In this document: positions 32,081-40,242 of the stretch, piece after piece
How the letters are laid out: each line of letters opens with the position of its first letter
Position numbering within the stretch: the stretch's first letter is position 1
From: Cupriavidus cauae
GTDB taxonomy: Bacteria; Pseudomonadota; Gammaproteobacteria; Burkholderiales; Burkholderiaceae
Assembly: GCF_008632125.1 (NCBI RefSeq)
Contig: NZ_VWRN01000017.1
Coordinates: 1 to 64,000 of the forward strand
Length of the DNA stretch: 64,000 nucleotides
Reading direction: 5' to 3'
Program-made: the position numbers and the translations under genes
The notes under the pieces: generated by a model
What the model was told of the DNA's origin: nothing
The model's database searches: none
Seen by the model: only the letters and a program-made list of their open reading frames with translations

Positions 32081-34795
32081 CTAGCTTCGCGGCCCCGGCA
32101 CCGTGGTGTCGACATCGCGATGGCGCACCAGCGAATGGATCGCCACCACCAGCTCGCCGATCTGCACCGGCTTGGACAGGTGCACCTGGAAGCCGGCCAT
32201 CATCGCGCGCATGCGGTCCTGCGCCTCGGCATGGCCGGACAGCGCGATCGCGCTGAGGCGGCAGGCCAGCGGCACGTTGCGCTCGGTCTCGAGCCGGCGC
32301 ACGCGGCGCAGCACGGTGTAGCCGTCCTCCTCGTCCAGCGCGATATCGCACAGCAGGACCTGCGGCCAGTGCTGCGGATCGGCCTTGCCCAGCAGCTCCA
32401 GCAGGTCGTCGCCGCGGCCGAAGGCCTGGGCGTCGGCGCCGTAGTCCTCCAGCGTGCTGGTCAGTACCTCGCGCGTGGGCTCGTCGTCGTCGAGCACCAA
32501 GATGCGCAGGCCCTTCAGCGCGTCCGGCGCCGGCAGGGTCGCCGCGATGTCGGGCGGGGCGACCGGCGGTGGCGCCGGAGTTTCGCGGATCGGCCGCAAA
32601 GGCATCGCGATGCGATAGCCATGTCCGTGCGGATCGACCGTCAGCCGCACCGCGTGGTCCTCCAGCAGGTTCTCCAGCTCGCGCATATCGGGCAGCGGCG
32701 CCTGCCGGTCCGGCGCGGCCACATAGAGCGAGGCTTCGCCGCCCTGCCGTTCGAGCCGCAGCTCGATGCGCCCGCCCGGCTCCATGTCGTCGATCAGCGC
32801 ATGGCACAGCTCCCACACGGCCTTCTGCACCACGCCCGGATCGCCGGTGACGCGCAGTTCCGCCTCGCCGAGCACGGTGAACAGATTGACCTGCCGCTCG
32901 GCAATCAGCTCGCGCAAGCCGTCGACCACCGCGGCGACGATGGCCTCGAGCCGGATCGGCTGCAGTGCCAGCTTCTGCTCGGTCCGTTCCAGTTCGCGCT
33001 GCTGCTGTTGCAGCCGCCACATTTGCGCATAGACGCCGCGCCTTGCCAGCAGCGCATCGTGGGTGCCCTCCTCCACCACGCGGCCATGCTCCATCACCAG
33101 GATATGGTCGGCATCGGCGATCGTGGACAGCCGGTGCGCGATGATCAGCGCGGTGCGGCCCTTCGCCACTTCGGCCAGCTCGCGCTGGATCGCGCGCTCC
33201 GAGCGCGTGTCGAGCGCCGAGGTGGCCTCGTCGAAGACCACGATCGGCGGCTTCTTCAGCAGCGCGCGGGCAATCGCCACGCGCTGGCGCTCGCCGCCCG
33301 ACAGGCGCACGCCGCGCTCGCCGACGCGGGTCTCGTAGGTGTCAGGCAGCCGGTCGATGAAGGTATCGAGCTGCGCGGCGCGCGCGGCCTCGACGATATC
33401 GGCGCGGGTCGCGCCCTCGCGGCCGTAGCCGATGTTGTAGGCAATGGTGTCGTTGAACAGGATGGTGTCCTGCGGCACGATGCCGATCACCTCGCGCAGG
33501 CTCTGCTGCGTGACCAGCCGCAGGTCCTGACCGTCGATGCTGATCTTGCCGCTGTCCGGCAGATACAGCCGGAACAGCAGCCGCGCCAGCGTCGATTTGC
33601 CCGAGCCGCTGCCGCCGACCACTGCCACGGTCTGGCCGGCGCCGATGCGGATGCTGACGTCCCACAGCGTCTGCCGGCTCGGGTCATAGCTGAAGTTGAC
33701 GTGCTCGAACACGATCTCGCCGCGCGTTACGTGCAGCGGTCGCGCGCCCGGCGCATCGTGGTCCTCGCCCGGCGGACCTTGCGCGTCGAGCAGCGCGAAC
33801 AGCCGCTCGACCTGCGTCATGGCGTCGTTGGACTCGCGGAAGATGAAGCCCAGCGTATTGAGCGGCAACACGACCTGGATGATGTACGCGTTGATCAGCA
33901 CCAGGTCGCCGACCGTCAGCGCGCCGGTGACGACCCGCTCGGTCGCCAGCAGCATCACCGCCGCCACACCAAGCGCAATACAGCAGCTCTGGCCAACGTG
34001 CAGCGCGGACAGCGCGTACTGGTTCTCGACGCTGGCGTCGACCCAGCCTTCGAGCAGGCCGGACAGGCGGCGCGTCTCGAAGCGCTCGCGCGCGAAGAAC
34101 TTGACGGTGTCGTAGTTCAGCAGGCTGTCGACCACCTTGCTGTTGGTCTGCGCCTCCACCGCGTTGACCTTGCGCTGCACCCGCGTCCGGCGCCGCGTCA
34201 TCACATAGGTGTAGCCCGCATACAGGGCGAAGGTCACCACGATGATCGCGGCAAAGGCACCGCCATAGGCCGCGATCATGATCACCAGCACTGAGCCGAT
34301 CTCCATCAGCGTCGGCACGATCGTAAACACCGCGACGCCGAGCAGGAAGCCGATCGCCGCGGTGCCCTTCTCCAGGTCGCGGATCACGCCGCCGGTTTCA
34401 CGGCGGGCATGGAAGCGGGCCCCCAACGCATGCAGATGGGAGAAGGTGCGCTCCATGAAGGTCGCCACGGTGCGCTGGGTCACCGGCGCGAACACCACGT
34501 CGCGCAACTCGTTGAAGGCGTTGCCGAGCAGGCGCAGCGCCGCGTAGGCGAGCACCAGGAACACCGGCATTGTGATCGCCGCGCCCGCCATCGCGGCGGC
34601 GCCGGTGGCCACCGGCGCCACGTCGTCGACCACGAGCTTCAGCACCAGCGGCACCGCTACGGCGGCGGCCTTGGCCAGGATCAGCAGCACCACGGCTACG
34701 CCGACGCGGCCGCGGAAACGCCAGATCGTGGCCCAGAGTTCGGCCGCGATCCGGCGTTTGGAAGCAGGGGCGGGATGTCCGTTGGTCGTCGGCAT
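32081..34795 (-). CDS. Atm1-type ABC exporter fused to histidine-kinase-like segment and receiver domain
   Basis: A 904-residue fusion. Residues 25-330 are a six-helix exporter domain with the Atm1 signature (NAVEAQTNSKVVDSLLNYDT, VKFFARERFE). The nucleotide-binding domain has Walker A GGSGSGKST (394-402), signature LSGGE (498-502), Walker B VVFDEATSA (519-527) and H-loop H554. Residues 605-735 resemble a degenerate GHKL ATPase (N-box-like QKAVWELCHALIDD, GGRIELRLE) without G boxes. Residues 763-892 are a receiver domain: acidic pocket D769-D771, phospho-acceptor D817, S853 and K875. Atm1 proteins export glutathione-linked compounds or metals; here phosphorylation may control transport. It lies in a leftward run with the YflT-like and iron-permease-like genes. 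Confidence 0.9.
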   Translation of the reverse strand: MPTTNGHPAPASKRRIAAELWATIWRFRGRVGVAVVLLILAKAAAVAVPLVLKLVVDDVAPVATGAAAMAGAAITMPVFLVLAYAALRLLGNAFNELRDVVFAPVTQRTVATFMERTFSHLHALGARFHARRETGGVIRDLEKGTAAIGFLLGVAVFTIVPTLMEIGSVLVIMIAAYGGAFAAIIVVTFALYAGYTYVMTRRRTRVQRKVNAVEAQTNSKVVDSLLNYDTVKFFARERFETRRLSGLLEGWVDASVENQYALSALHVGQSCCIALGVAAVMLLATERVVTGALTVGDLVLINAYIIQVVLPLNTLGFIFRESNDAMTQVERLFALLDAQGPPGEDHDAPGARPLHVTRGEIVFEHVNFSYDPSRQTLWDVSIRIGAGQTVAVVGGSGSGKSTLARLLFRLYLPDSGKISIDGQDLRLVTQQSLREVIGIVPQDTILFNDTIAYNIGYGREGATRADIVEAARAAQLDTFIDRLPDTYETRVGERGVRLSGGERQRVAIARALLKKPPIVVFDEATSALDTRSERAIQRELAEVAKGRTALIIAHRLSTIADADHILVMEHGRVVEEGTHDALLARRGVYAQMWRLQQQQRELERTEQKLALQPIRLEAIVAAVVDGLRELIAERQVNLFTVLGEAELRVTGDPGVVQKAVWELCHALIDDMEPGGRIELRLERQGGEASLYVAAPDRQAPLPDMRELENLLEDHAVRLTVDPHGHGYRIAMPLRPIRETPAPPPVAPPDIAATLPAPDALKGLRILVLDDDEPTREVLTSTLEDYGADAQAFGRGDDLLELLGKADPQHWPQVLLCDIALDEEDGYTVLRRVRRLETERNVPLACRLSAIALSGHAEAQDRMRAMMAGFQVHLSKPVQIGELVVAIHSLVRHRDVDTTVPGPRS

Positions 34796-34898
34796 CGTCT
34801 CGCTGGTCGGGGGCGGCGCTTAGGGGAGTACCGGTTCGGTCATCGCGGCCGTCATCGGGCGGTCATCGTGGTGGTCATCGGGTCCGTCATCGGATTCC

Positions 34899-35933
34899 TC
34901 ACGACCGGTTGTCGACCTTCGGCGCGTCCGGCGTGGTGCTGCCCGGGTCGCGCAGGTCGCCCTCGCCGACTCCCGGCGGGAACTGTCCGCGGCGGATCTG
35001 GCGGAAGGTGTCGTTGGGCCCGCTGGGCTCCGGTGTGGTGGTGGCGCCGCGCACCAGTTCGGGCTCGTCGGTCTTCTCGCCCGGTTGGCGATGCGACTGC
35101 GCCGATTCCCAGGCTTCGCGCGGTTGCTGTTCGGCGGGGTGCTGGCCCTGCCCTTCGCGTTGCGCTGGGCTCTGGCCTTGAGTCGCGCCATGGCCCGCAC
35201 CTTGGCTCGTTCCTTCGCTCTTTCCTTGGCCCACGTCTTGAGTCGCTCCTTCACTCGCGCCTGGGCTCGATCCCTCGGCGGCCGACCCAGTCTGGCTGCC
35301 AGCGTCCTGCTGCCGCGGTTCGCCCGCCCGCTGGCCCTGCATGCGGCCCTCGTCGCCCTTGCTGACGCCCTCATGCGTGGTGGTGTGCTGGCCCGGGGTC
35401 AGCAGCACGCCGAGATCGCGCTCGCCGTTTCCAGCCTCATGCCCGCCCGGCTGCCCGCCTGTCTGTCCGCCGGCATGCCCGCCCGCCTGCCCGCTCACTT
35501 GTCCGGGATGGCGGTCTTCGTCCTGCCGGACCGACTGGTCGATCTCGCTACCCGGGTCCTCGTTGCCGGTCGCGCTCAGCGCGCCCTCGCCGAGCTGGCC
35601 CGCGCGCTCGTGCGGTGCGGTCTCCTGCAACGGCTTCGGTGTGCCAAGCGGATCGAAGTCCGACCAGCGGCCGTTCTCCCATTGGCCCTCGGCCTGCTCG
35701 AGCTCGCGCCCGCCTTCCAGGCGGATCAGTTCGGCCGCCGTCTGCAGCCGTTCGGGCTCGACCCGCGCCGCCAGCAGCACGCCGGGCGGGCGCGCCAGTT
35801 CCTGCGTGGCCTGCGGCGTGCCAACCGTGAAGATCGACACATCCCATACCGAGAATCCGTGTCCATAAAGCCCTCGCGCCGCGCGCTCGGCGTCGGCGAA
35901 GGAATCGAAACGCCCTGCCACGATGGTCGACAT
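34899..35933 (-). CDS. YflT-like stress protein with long Gly/Gln/Glu-rich tail
   Basis: A 344-residue protein. Residues 1-85 form a small domain (MSTIVAGRFDSFADAERAAR, YGHGFSVWDVSIFTVG) of the YflT/general-stress-17M style, which also occurs before glycine zippers in other proteobacteria. Residues 90-344 are hydrophilic and repetitive: GGHAGGQTGGQPGGHE, and GATQDVGQGKSEGTSQGAG. The tail looks like a desiccation or stress-protein extension; function unknown. The ATG at 35933 follows AGGAG and a sigma-54-like promoter stands 39 nt upstream. Confidence 0.7.
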   Translation of the reverse strand: MSTIVAGRFDSFADAERAARGLYGHGFSVWDVSIFTVGTPQATQELARPPGVLLAARVEPERLQTAAELIRLEGGRELEQAEGQWENGRWSDFDPLGTPKPLQETAPHERAGQLGEGALSATGNEDPGSEIDQSVRQDEDRHPGQVSGQAGGHAGGQTGGQPGGHEAGNGERDLGVLLTPGQHTTTHEGVSKGDEGRMQGQRAGEPRQQDAGSQTGSAAEGSSPGASEGATQDVGQGKSEGTSQGAGHGATQGQSPAQREGQGQHPAEQQPREAWESAQSHRQPGEKTDEPELVRGATTTPEPSGPNDTFRQIRRGQFPPGVGEGDLRDPGSTTPDAPKVDNRS

Positions 35934-35972
35934 GATTGGCTCCTGGGTTCGGCAACGACATTCTTCGCGTCG

Positions 35973-35988
35973 TGCAAGGAATGCGCCC
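35973..35988 (-). promoter_or_regulatory. Sigma-54-type -24/-12 promoter, YflT-like gene
   Basis: On the minus strand GGGCGCATTCCTTGCA: GGC at -24, exact GG-N10-GC spacing and a perfect TTGCA at -12. It lies 39 nt from the ATG at 35933, the shortest leader of the set. A second, weaker match (CGGTGTGGGTGTTGCA) lies about 80 bp upstream in the same 217-bp gap. Confidence 0.55.
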
Positions 35989-36150
35989 GCGCGTGCCGGC
36001 ACGCAGCAGCGCGCGTCATCGCTGGATGGCTGTTCGTCGCGCATGTCGAACTTGCAACACCCACACCGATCTACACGGACCGACTCGATCGACACGGGCC
36101 TGCACCGGCCCATCGCGATCCGGCCTGCGCGCGAGGCAGGCTCGGCCGCT

Positions 36151-36828
36151 TCAGACCGCGTCGTCCGGCCGGCGGTCCTTGCGCGCCTTCGAGTCGAGCT
36201 CCGCAGCGATCTCCTCCTCCAGATCGTGCCGCGCCTCCTGCTTGGCGACGTGCGTCTGCAGCGCATCGTCAAGCCCGTGGGTTTCCTCGATATCGCTTTC
36301 GCGCTCGGCCAGCTCGGACAGCTGCCGGTAGAAGGCCGCCAACTTCTTGAGGTCCTCTTCGTCCAGGTCCTCGATTGCCACCAGCCGGCTGCTGGCGTGG
36401 CGATGCGAGGCCAGCAGCTCGTTCAGCTTCAGGTGCACCGCCAGCGAGTCCTTGTTCTGCGTCTGCTGAATCAGGAACACCATGACGAACGTGATGATGG
36501 TCGTGGCGGTATTGATGACAAGCTGCCAGGTCTCGGAATAATCGAACATCGGCCCCGTCACCGCCCACAGCAGCACCACGCCCACGGCGGAGGCGAACGC
36601 GATCGGCGAGCCGGCGCCCCGCGTGGCATGGCCGGCGAACCATTCGAAGGCGTGCATCACACGTCGTCGCCAGCCCTGCCGGTCCTCTTCCGACGCGCCA
36701 TTGCCGGCGCCATTGCCGGCGCCTCTGGCATTGCCGTTGGCTGCCTTGCCGTTGGCGGACTTTCCGTTGATGACTTCGCGGGCGGCGCTGGCGAGGCGTT
36801 CGCGGTCGGTACTGGCTACGTCGGACAT
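36151..36828 (-). CDS. Low-affinity iron permease family protein
   Basis: A 225-residue membrane protein of the family named for yeast Fet4. FAGHATRGAGSPIAFASA, AVTGPMFDYSETWQLVINTA and TTIITFVMVFLIQQTQNKDS are the family's core, giving two main helices in bacterial members. The N-terminus has NGKSANGKAANGNARGAGNG repeats. The C-terminus is a charged coiled-coil-like helix (LSELAERESDIEETHGLDDA). Iron transport by the bacterial proteins is not proven. The start at 36828 begins MSDVAST. It heads the leftward run containing the ABC-receiver fusion. Confidence 0.85.
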   Translation of the reverse strand: MSDVASTDRERLASAAREVINGKSANGKAANGNARGAGNGAGNGASEEDRQGWRRRVMHAFEWFAGHATRGAGSPIAFASAVGVVLLWAVTGPMFDYSETWQLVINTATTIITFVMVFLIQQTQNKDSLAVHLKLNELLASHRHASSRLVAIEDLDEEDLKKLAAFYRQLSELAERESDIEETHGLDDALQTHVAKQEARHDLEEEIAAELDSKARKDRRPDDAV

Positions 36829-36911
36829 GGCTGTTCTCTGGGCGCCTTCCGGCATGGCGGGCCACAGCACGCAAGGCACGCCCGCGCCGGTGATGGGCAA
36901 TACCGCTATAC

Positions 36912-36927
36912 GGCAAGTTCCATACCT
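36912..36927 (-). promoter_or_regulatory. Sigma-54-type -24/-12 promoter, iron-permease-like gene
   Basis: On the minus strand AGGTATGGAACTTGCC: exact GG-N10-GC spacing, A and G at consensus places of the -24 block and CTTGC at -12, 84 nt from the ATG at 36828. It shares the 395-bp divergent gap 36829-37223 with the BON promoter at 37113. Confidence 0.5.
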
Positions 36928-37112
36928 GCGACGTCGATCCGTCAGGCGCGACGCACGCAAATGACGAAAGAGACTGCGCTTCGGTGACGGCCCCGCCATG
37001 CGCCGTACTTTTTACAAGTGACGGCGGCAAACTTTGCATGTGGATTGCTGGCGCCGCGGCGATCGCGGGCGATGCGCGCGCCCCGCTTTCGCATGCCGCC
37101 TCTCGCGCACAG

Positions 37113-37128
37113 CGGTACGGTTCTTGCG
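37113..37128 (+). promoter_or_regulatory. Sigma-54-type -24/-12 promoter, BON gene
   Basis: CGGTACGGTTCTTGCG, the same 16 bases as at 8416-8431 before the paralogous BON gene (17 counting the shared G before it). It lies 95 nt before the ATG at 37224. CTTTTTACAAGTGACGG (37008-37024) about 90 bp upstream resembles a stretch before the CinA promoter and may be an activator site. Confidence 0.65.
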
Positions 37129-37223
37129 GTTCTTCACCCGGCCGGGCAGCAGCAGAGCAGGAGCAACATCCGCCCGGCGCAGTGCGCGGCGCGTGCCGCC
37201 ACTTGGTACGCAAGGAGGGACAA

Positions 37224-38834
37224 ATGAGCAACGGTAGCAATCAGCGCTACCCCGGCGGCTACGGTGGCTATGGCGGCGGTCCGGGGCGGGATCAGGGGAG
37301 CGGCAGCGAATGGTGGCGCGACAAGGACGGTGACGACATGGGCGAAGAAATGCGGTTTGGCGAATACGGCGACGAGGGCGAGTCACGCGAGCAATACGGC
37401 CGCGGACAATCCGGCCGCGGGCAGTCCGGCGGATACGGCGGCCAGCGCTCGGGCCAGCAGCGGTACGGACAAGGACAGGGGCAGTGGCAAGGCCAGGGCC
37501 AGCAACGCCATGAGAACGAACGCGAACGCTGGCGCGATGAATGGGGCGCTGGACGCGGCGGTGGTGGTGGCGGCGGTGGCGATCGCTCGCGCAGCGGCGG
37601 CGGCGGTTCCTCGTTCGAGCAGCAATCCTCGCCGCGCTATCGCGGCAGCGGCCAGGGCCGCTATGATCCGACCGACATGGGCGGCGCGCGCAATCCGTAC
37701 AGCAGCGGCTATGCCGGCTACGACCCCAGCGGCGGTGGCGTGGAGCGCTACGGCATGTACGGCGTGCGCGATACCGGCCGCGAGGACGATTGGGAAGCGG
37801 GCCAGGGCTACGGCAGCCAGCAGTACGGCAGCCAGCAGTACGGCGGCCAGCAATCCGGCGGCCAGCAGTACGGTGGCTATGGGCGCGAGCAAGGCCGCCG
37901 CGGCGGTGGCGCGGAAACCTGGCGCGAACTCGAGGCGCGCGACCGTTCGCGTCGCGGCGGCAACGAGCCCGGCTATGGCGGCGGCTACTACGGCAGCAGC
38001 TCCAGCGGCGGACAGTCGTACAGCGGTGGTCAGCGGGCCTATCCCGGCGATCCGGGCTATCGCCAGAGCGGTACCTCCGGCTATGGCGGCAGTTCGGGCC
38101 AGGGCGGCCGCGGCTACGGGCTGGAGAGCTACGAATCCGGCGGCCGGGGCGGCTCGCAGTACCAGTCGGGCTACGGCTCGCAATATGGCCAGGGTCAGCA
38201 GTATGGTCAGGGGCAGCAATATGGCCAGCAAGCTTCCCAGTACGGCCAGCAAGGCCAGCAATACGGACAACAGCAACGCCGCCGGCGCGTCGGCCCGAAG
38301 GGCTATCAGCGCTCGGACGAGCGCATTCGCGAGGACCTGTGCGAGCGGCTGTCCGATGTGCCGATGGTCGATGTCAGCCAGGTCTCGGTCGAAGTCAGCG
38401 GCGGCACGGTGACGCTGACCGGCACGGTCCGCGAGCGCCATGAGAAGTTCGTGATCGAGGACATCGCCGACGAAGTGTTCGGCGTCAACGAGGTCCACAA
38501 CCAGATCCGCGTGACGCGCGACATGGGCAGCGCGGGTGCCGGTTCGGAAGCGGGTGGCGACTATCGCAGCAGCAGCAGCGGCGGGATGTCGGGAACGTCG
38601 GGCTCCTCCGGTTCGTCCGGCTCCACCTCGGCCACGTCGACCGGCTCGCCGCTGTCGTCCGGCACGATGGGAACGTCCGGCACCACCGGCAGCACCGGCT
38701 CGATGGGAACGTCGGGCACGTCCGGGACATCGGGAACGACCGGGACATCCGGCTCGTCGGTCTCCTCCGCTTCGGGCAGCACGCCCGATATCGGCGACGG
38801 GCTCGGCTCGACCGGCAAGGGAACCAACCGCTGA
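37224..38834 (+). CDS. BON-domain protein with prion-like Gly/Tyr/Gln/Ser-rich region
   Basis: A 536-residue protein. Residues 1-350 are low complexity, with YGSQQYGSQQYGGQQ, GQQYGQGQQYGQQASQYGQQ and Gly/Arg blocks, similar in composition to phase-separating domains. One BON domain is at about 360-432 (DERIREDLCERLSD, VSVEVSGGTVTLTGTVRER, EVHNQIRV). The C-terminal 100 residues are Gly/Ser/Thr repeats (TSGTSGTTGTSGSS). No signal peptide is visible. AAGGAGGG precedes the ATG. It is a paralogue of the 6890-8362 protein, with the RRVGPKGYQRSDERIRE junction conserved. A ParB-like gene follows after 20 bp. Confidence 0.82.
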   Translation: MSNGSNQRYPGGYGGYGGGPGRDQGSGSEWWRDKDGDDMGEEMRFGEYGDEGESREQYGRGQSGRGQSGGYGGQRSGQQRYGQGQGQWQGQGQQRHENERERWRDEWGAGRGGGGGGGGDRSRSGGGGSSFEQQSSPRYRGSGQGRYDPTDMGGARNPYSSGYAGYDPSGGGVERYGMYGVRDTGREDDWEAGQGYGSQQYGSQQYGGQQSGGQQYGGYGREQGRRGGGAETWRELEARDRSRRGGNEPGYGGGYYGSSSSGGQSYSGGQRAYPGDPGYRQSGTSGYGGSSGQGGRGYGLESYESGGRGGSQYQSGYGSQYGQGQQYGQGQQYGQQASQYGQQGQQYGQQQRRRRVGPKGYQRSDERIREDLCERLSDVPMVDVSQVSVEVSGGTVTLTGTVRERHEKFVIEDIADEVFGVNEVHNQIRVTRDMGSAGAGSEAGGDYRSSSSGGMSGTSGSSGSSGSTSATSTGSPLSSGTMGTSGTTGSTGSMGTSGTSGTSGTTGTSGSSVSSASGSTPDIGDGLGSTGKGTNR

Positions 38835-38854
38835 GCCCGGCCGGATCGGCGCAC

Positions 38855-39475
38855 GTGGGCACCACGACCCTCGCCAAAGGCAGCAAGCTCCGCGCACCGA
38901 TCGCGGAGCTGCGGCCGACCCAGATCACGGTCGGCATGCTGCACGTCAAGCGCAAGATGCAGACGACGCGCCGGCAGCCGGAGGACCGGCTCGAGGCCTT
39001 CTTCGACAAGCATCGCATCCACGTGGTGGTGGGACCGCAGCATGTGCTGTGGGTCGTGGACCATCACCACTGGGTGCGCGCCTGGCACGAGCTCGGCTTC
39101 GAGATCATCCCGGTGTTCGTGCGCAAGGACCTGAGCGACCGCTCCGAGGACGAGTTCTGGGAGTACATGCTGCGCCGGCATCAGGTCCACCCCTACGACG
39201 AGCACGGGCAGCGCCAGCCGCTGTCGGCGCTGCCGCGCTCGGTGGCGGGAATGCGCGACGATCCGTATCGCAGCCTCGAGGCCTTTGCCCGCATTGCCGG
39301 CGGTTACCGCCGGGTCAAGCAGGCCTATCCGGACTTCAAATGGGCGGACTTCTTCCGGCGCGAGATTCGCGGGCCGATGGGGAATACGGAATGCTTTGCC
39401 TATGCGCTGGCGTTGGCGGTCAAGGCAGCCAGGAGTCCCAAGGCAAGGGGACTACCCGGCTATATCGGCAAGTAG
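38855..39475 (+). CDS. ParB/Srx-like domain protein
   Basis: A 206-residue protein with a ParBc-2-type domain: ELRPTQITVGMLHVKRKM, FFDKHRIHVVVGPQHVLWVV and DHHHWVRAWHELG are the conserved blocks, followed by ARIAGGYRRVKQAYPDFKWADFFR. Such stand-alone proteins are nucleotide-binding or nuclease-like and are unrelated in role to chromosome partition ParB; their function is unclear. The GTG start at 38855 is 20 bp after the BON gene, so the two are likely co-transcribed. It converges on the lipoprotein gene 12 bp away. Confidence 0.75.
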   Translation: MGTTTLAKGSKLRAPIAELRPTQITVGMLHVKRKMQTTRRQPEDRLEAFFDKHRIHVVVGPQHVLWVVDHHHWVRAWHELGFEIIPVFVRKDLSDRSEDEFWEYMLRRHQVHPYDEHGQRQPLSALPRSVAGMRDDPYRSLEAFARIAGGYRRVKQAYPDFKWADFFRREIRGPMGNTECFAYALALAVKAARSPKARGLPGYIGK

Positions 39476-39487
39476 GCGGCGAGCGCC

Positions 39488-40123
39488 TTACCGCGCGGCG
39501 GGCGCGCGCGCCGCAGGTGCGCGCGCGGCAGGTGCTGCGGGTGCTGCGAGCCCGGTCGGCGCGCCGGCGCCGCCGATCACCGCCGCCACGTTCAGCGCCT
39601 GCTGCTCGCTGGCCATCGGCACGAACAACAGGCCATTGGTCACCGGACGCGCGATGCGCGGCGTCGCCACCAGATTGCCGTTGATCGTCAGCACCAGCAC
39701 CTTGCCGGGGAAGCGCTGCGTCACCGCCGCCAGCTTCTGCGCGCCGGCCTGCGTGAAGCCGAAGCGCACATAGTGCTTGCCGTCCTTCGCCTTGACGGCC
39801 ACCACCGTGTTCAGGTCGCCGCGGCTGAGCACCGGCTGCGGCGCGACCCACAACGTCGCATTGGCCATGCGCAGCTCCTGGAGCTCGGGCGCGCGCTCGG
39901 GCTGGGCCAGGCGGAAATCGACGCTCGGCAGTTGCGTCGCGGCACGCGGCGCGGCCTGCGCTTGCGCCTGAGCTTGGGCGGGGGCCTGGGCCGGTGCCTG
40001 GCCCGCCAGCGCGGCGGGCGCCATCGCACCAGGCTGGGCGGTCTGCTGGGCGGGCATCTGCTGGCAGGCGCCCAGGGTGAGCACGGCAAGAAGCGAAGCG
40101 GCGACCGATACGACGCGATACAT
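39488..40123 (-). CDS. Lipoprotein with SecD P1-head-like domain
   Basis: A 211-residue probable lipoprotein: MYRVVSVAASLLAVLTLGAC ends in the lipobox Cys20. An Ala/Pro/Gln-rich linker (about 25-70) leads to a domain at 75-185 that resembles the SecD periplasmic head (WVAPQPVLSRGDLNTV, GKHYVRFGFTQAGAQKLAAV, GKVLVLTINGNLVATP, IARPVTNGLLFV). The C-terminus is Ala/Pro/Arg-rich. SecD heads pull translocating polypeptides, so a periplasmic chaperone role for the neighbouring adhesin is possible. GGAG lies just before the ATG, directly behind an intrinsic terminator. Confidence 0.72.
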   Translation of the reverse strand: MYRVVSVAASLLAVLTLGACQQMPAQQTAQPGAMAPAALAGQAPAQAPAQAQAQAQAAPRAATQLPSVDFRLAQPERAPELQELRMANATLWVAPQPVLSRGDLNTVVAVKAKDGKHYVRFGFTQAGAQKLAAVTQRFPGKVLVLTINGNLVATPRIARPVTNGLLFVPMASEQQALNVAAVIGGAGAPTGLAAPAAPAARAPAARAPAAR

Positions 40124-40132
40124 GGCAACTCC

Positions 40133-40157
40133 AAAAAAATTGGGCCGTCGCCGGCCC
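40133..40157 (-). terminator. Intrinsic terminator just ahead of the SecD-head lipoprotein gene
   Basis: On the minus strand: GGGCCG GCGA CGGCCC followed by AATTTTTTT. The T-run ends directly at the GGAG of the next gene, 9-10 nt before its ATG. It may end the BamE-like transcript or act as an attenuator. A second dyad, GGGGACCC/GGGTCCCC (40186-40193 and 40215-40222), lies just after the BamE-like stop. Confidence 0.8.
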
Positions 40158-40242
40158 GATAACCACTGTGCTGCCCCGCGATCACGGGGACCCCGCATGC
40201 TACCTCAAGTCGCCGGGTCCCCGCATGCGCGGTGACGTTGGA

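Noticed and set aside
31922..34294. Open frame of 790 codons on the plus strand
   Set aside because: Antisense of the ABC-receiver gene; no recognisable motif and no ribosome site.
38855..39475. Chromosome partition ParB
   Set aside because: Only the short ParBc-2-like domain is present, with no helix-turn-helix or ParA partner.
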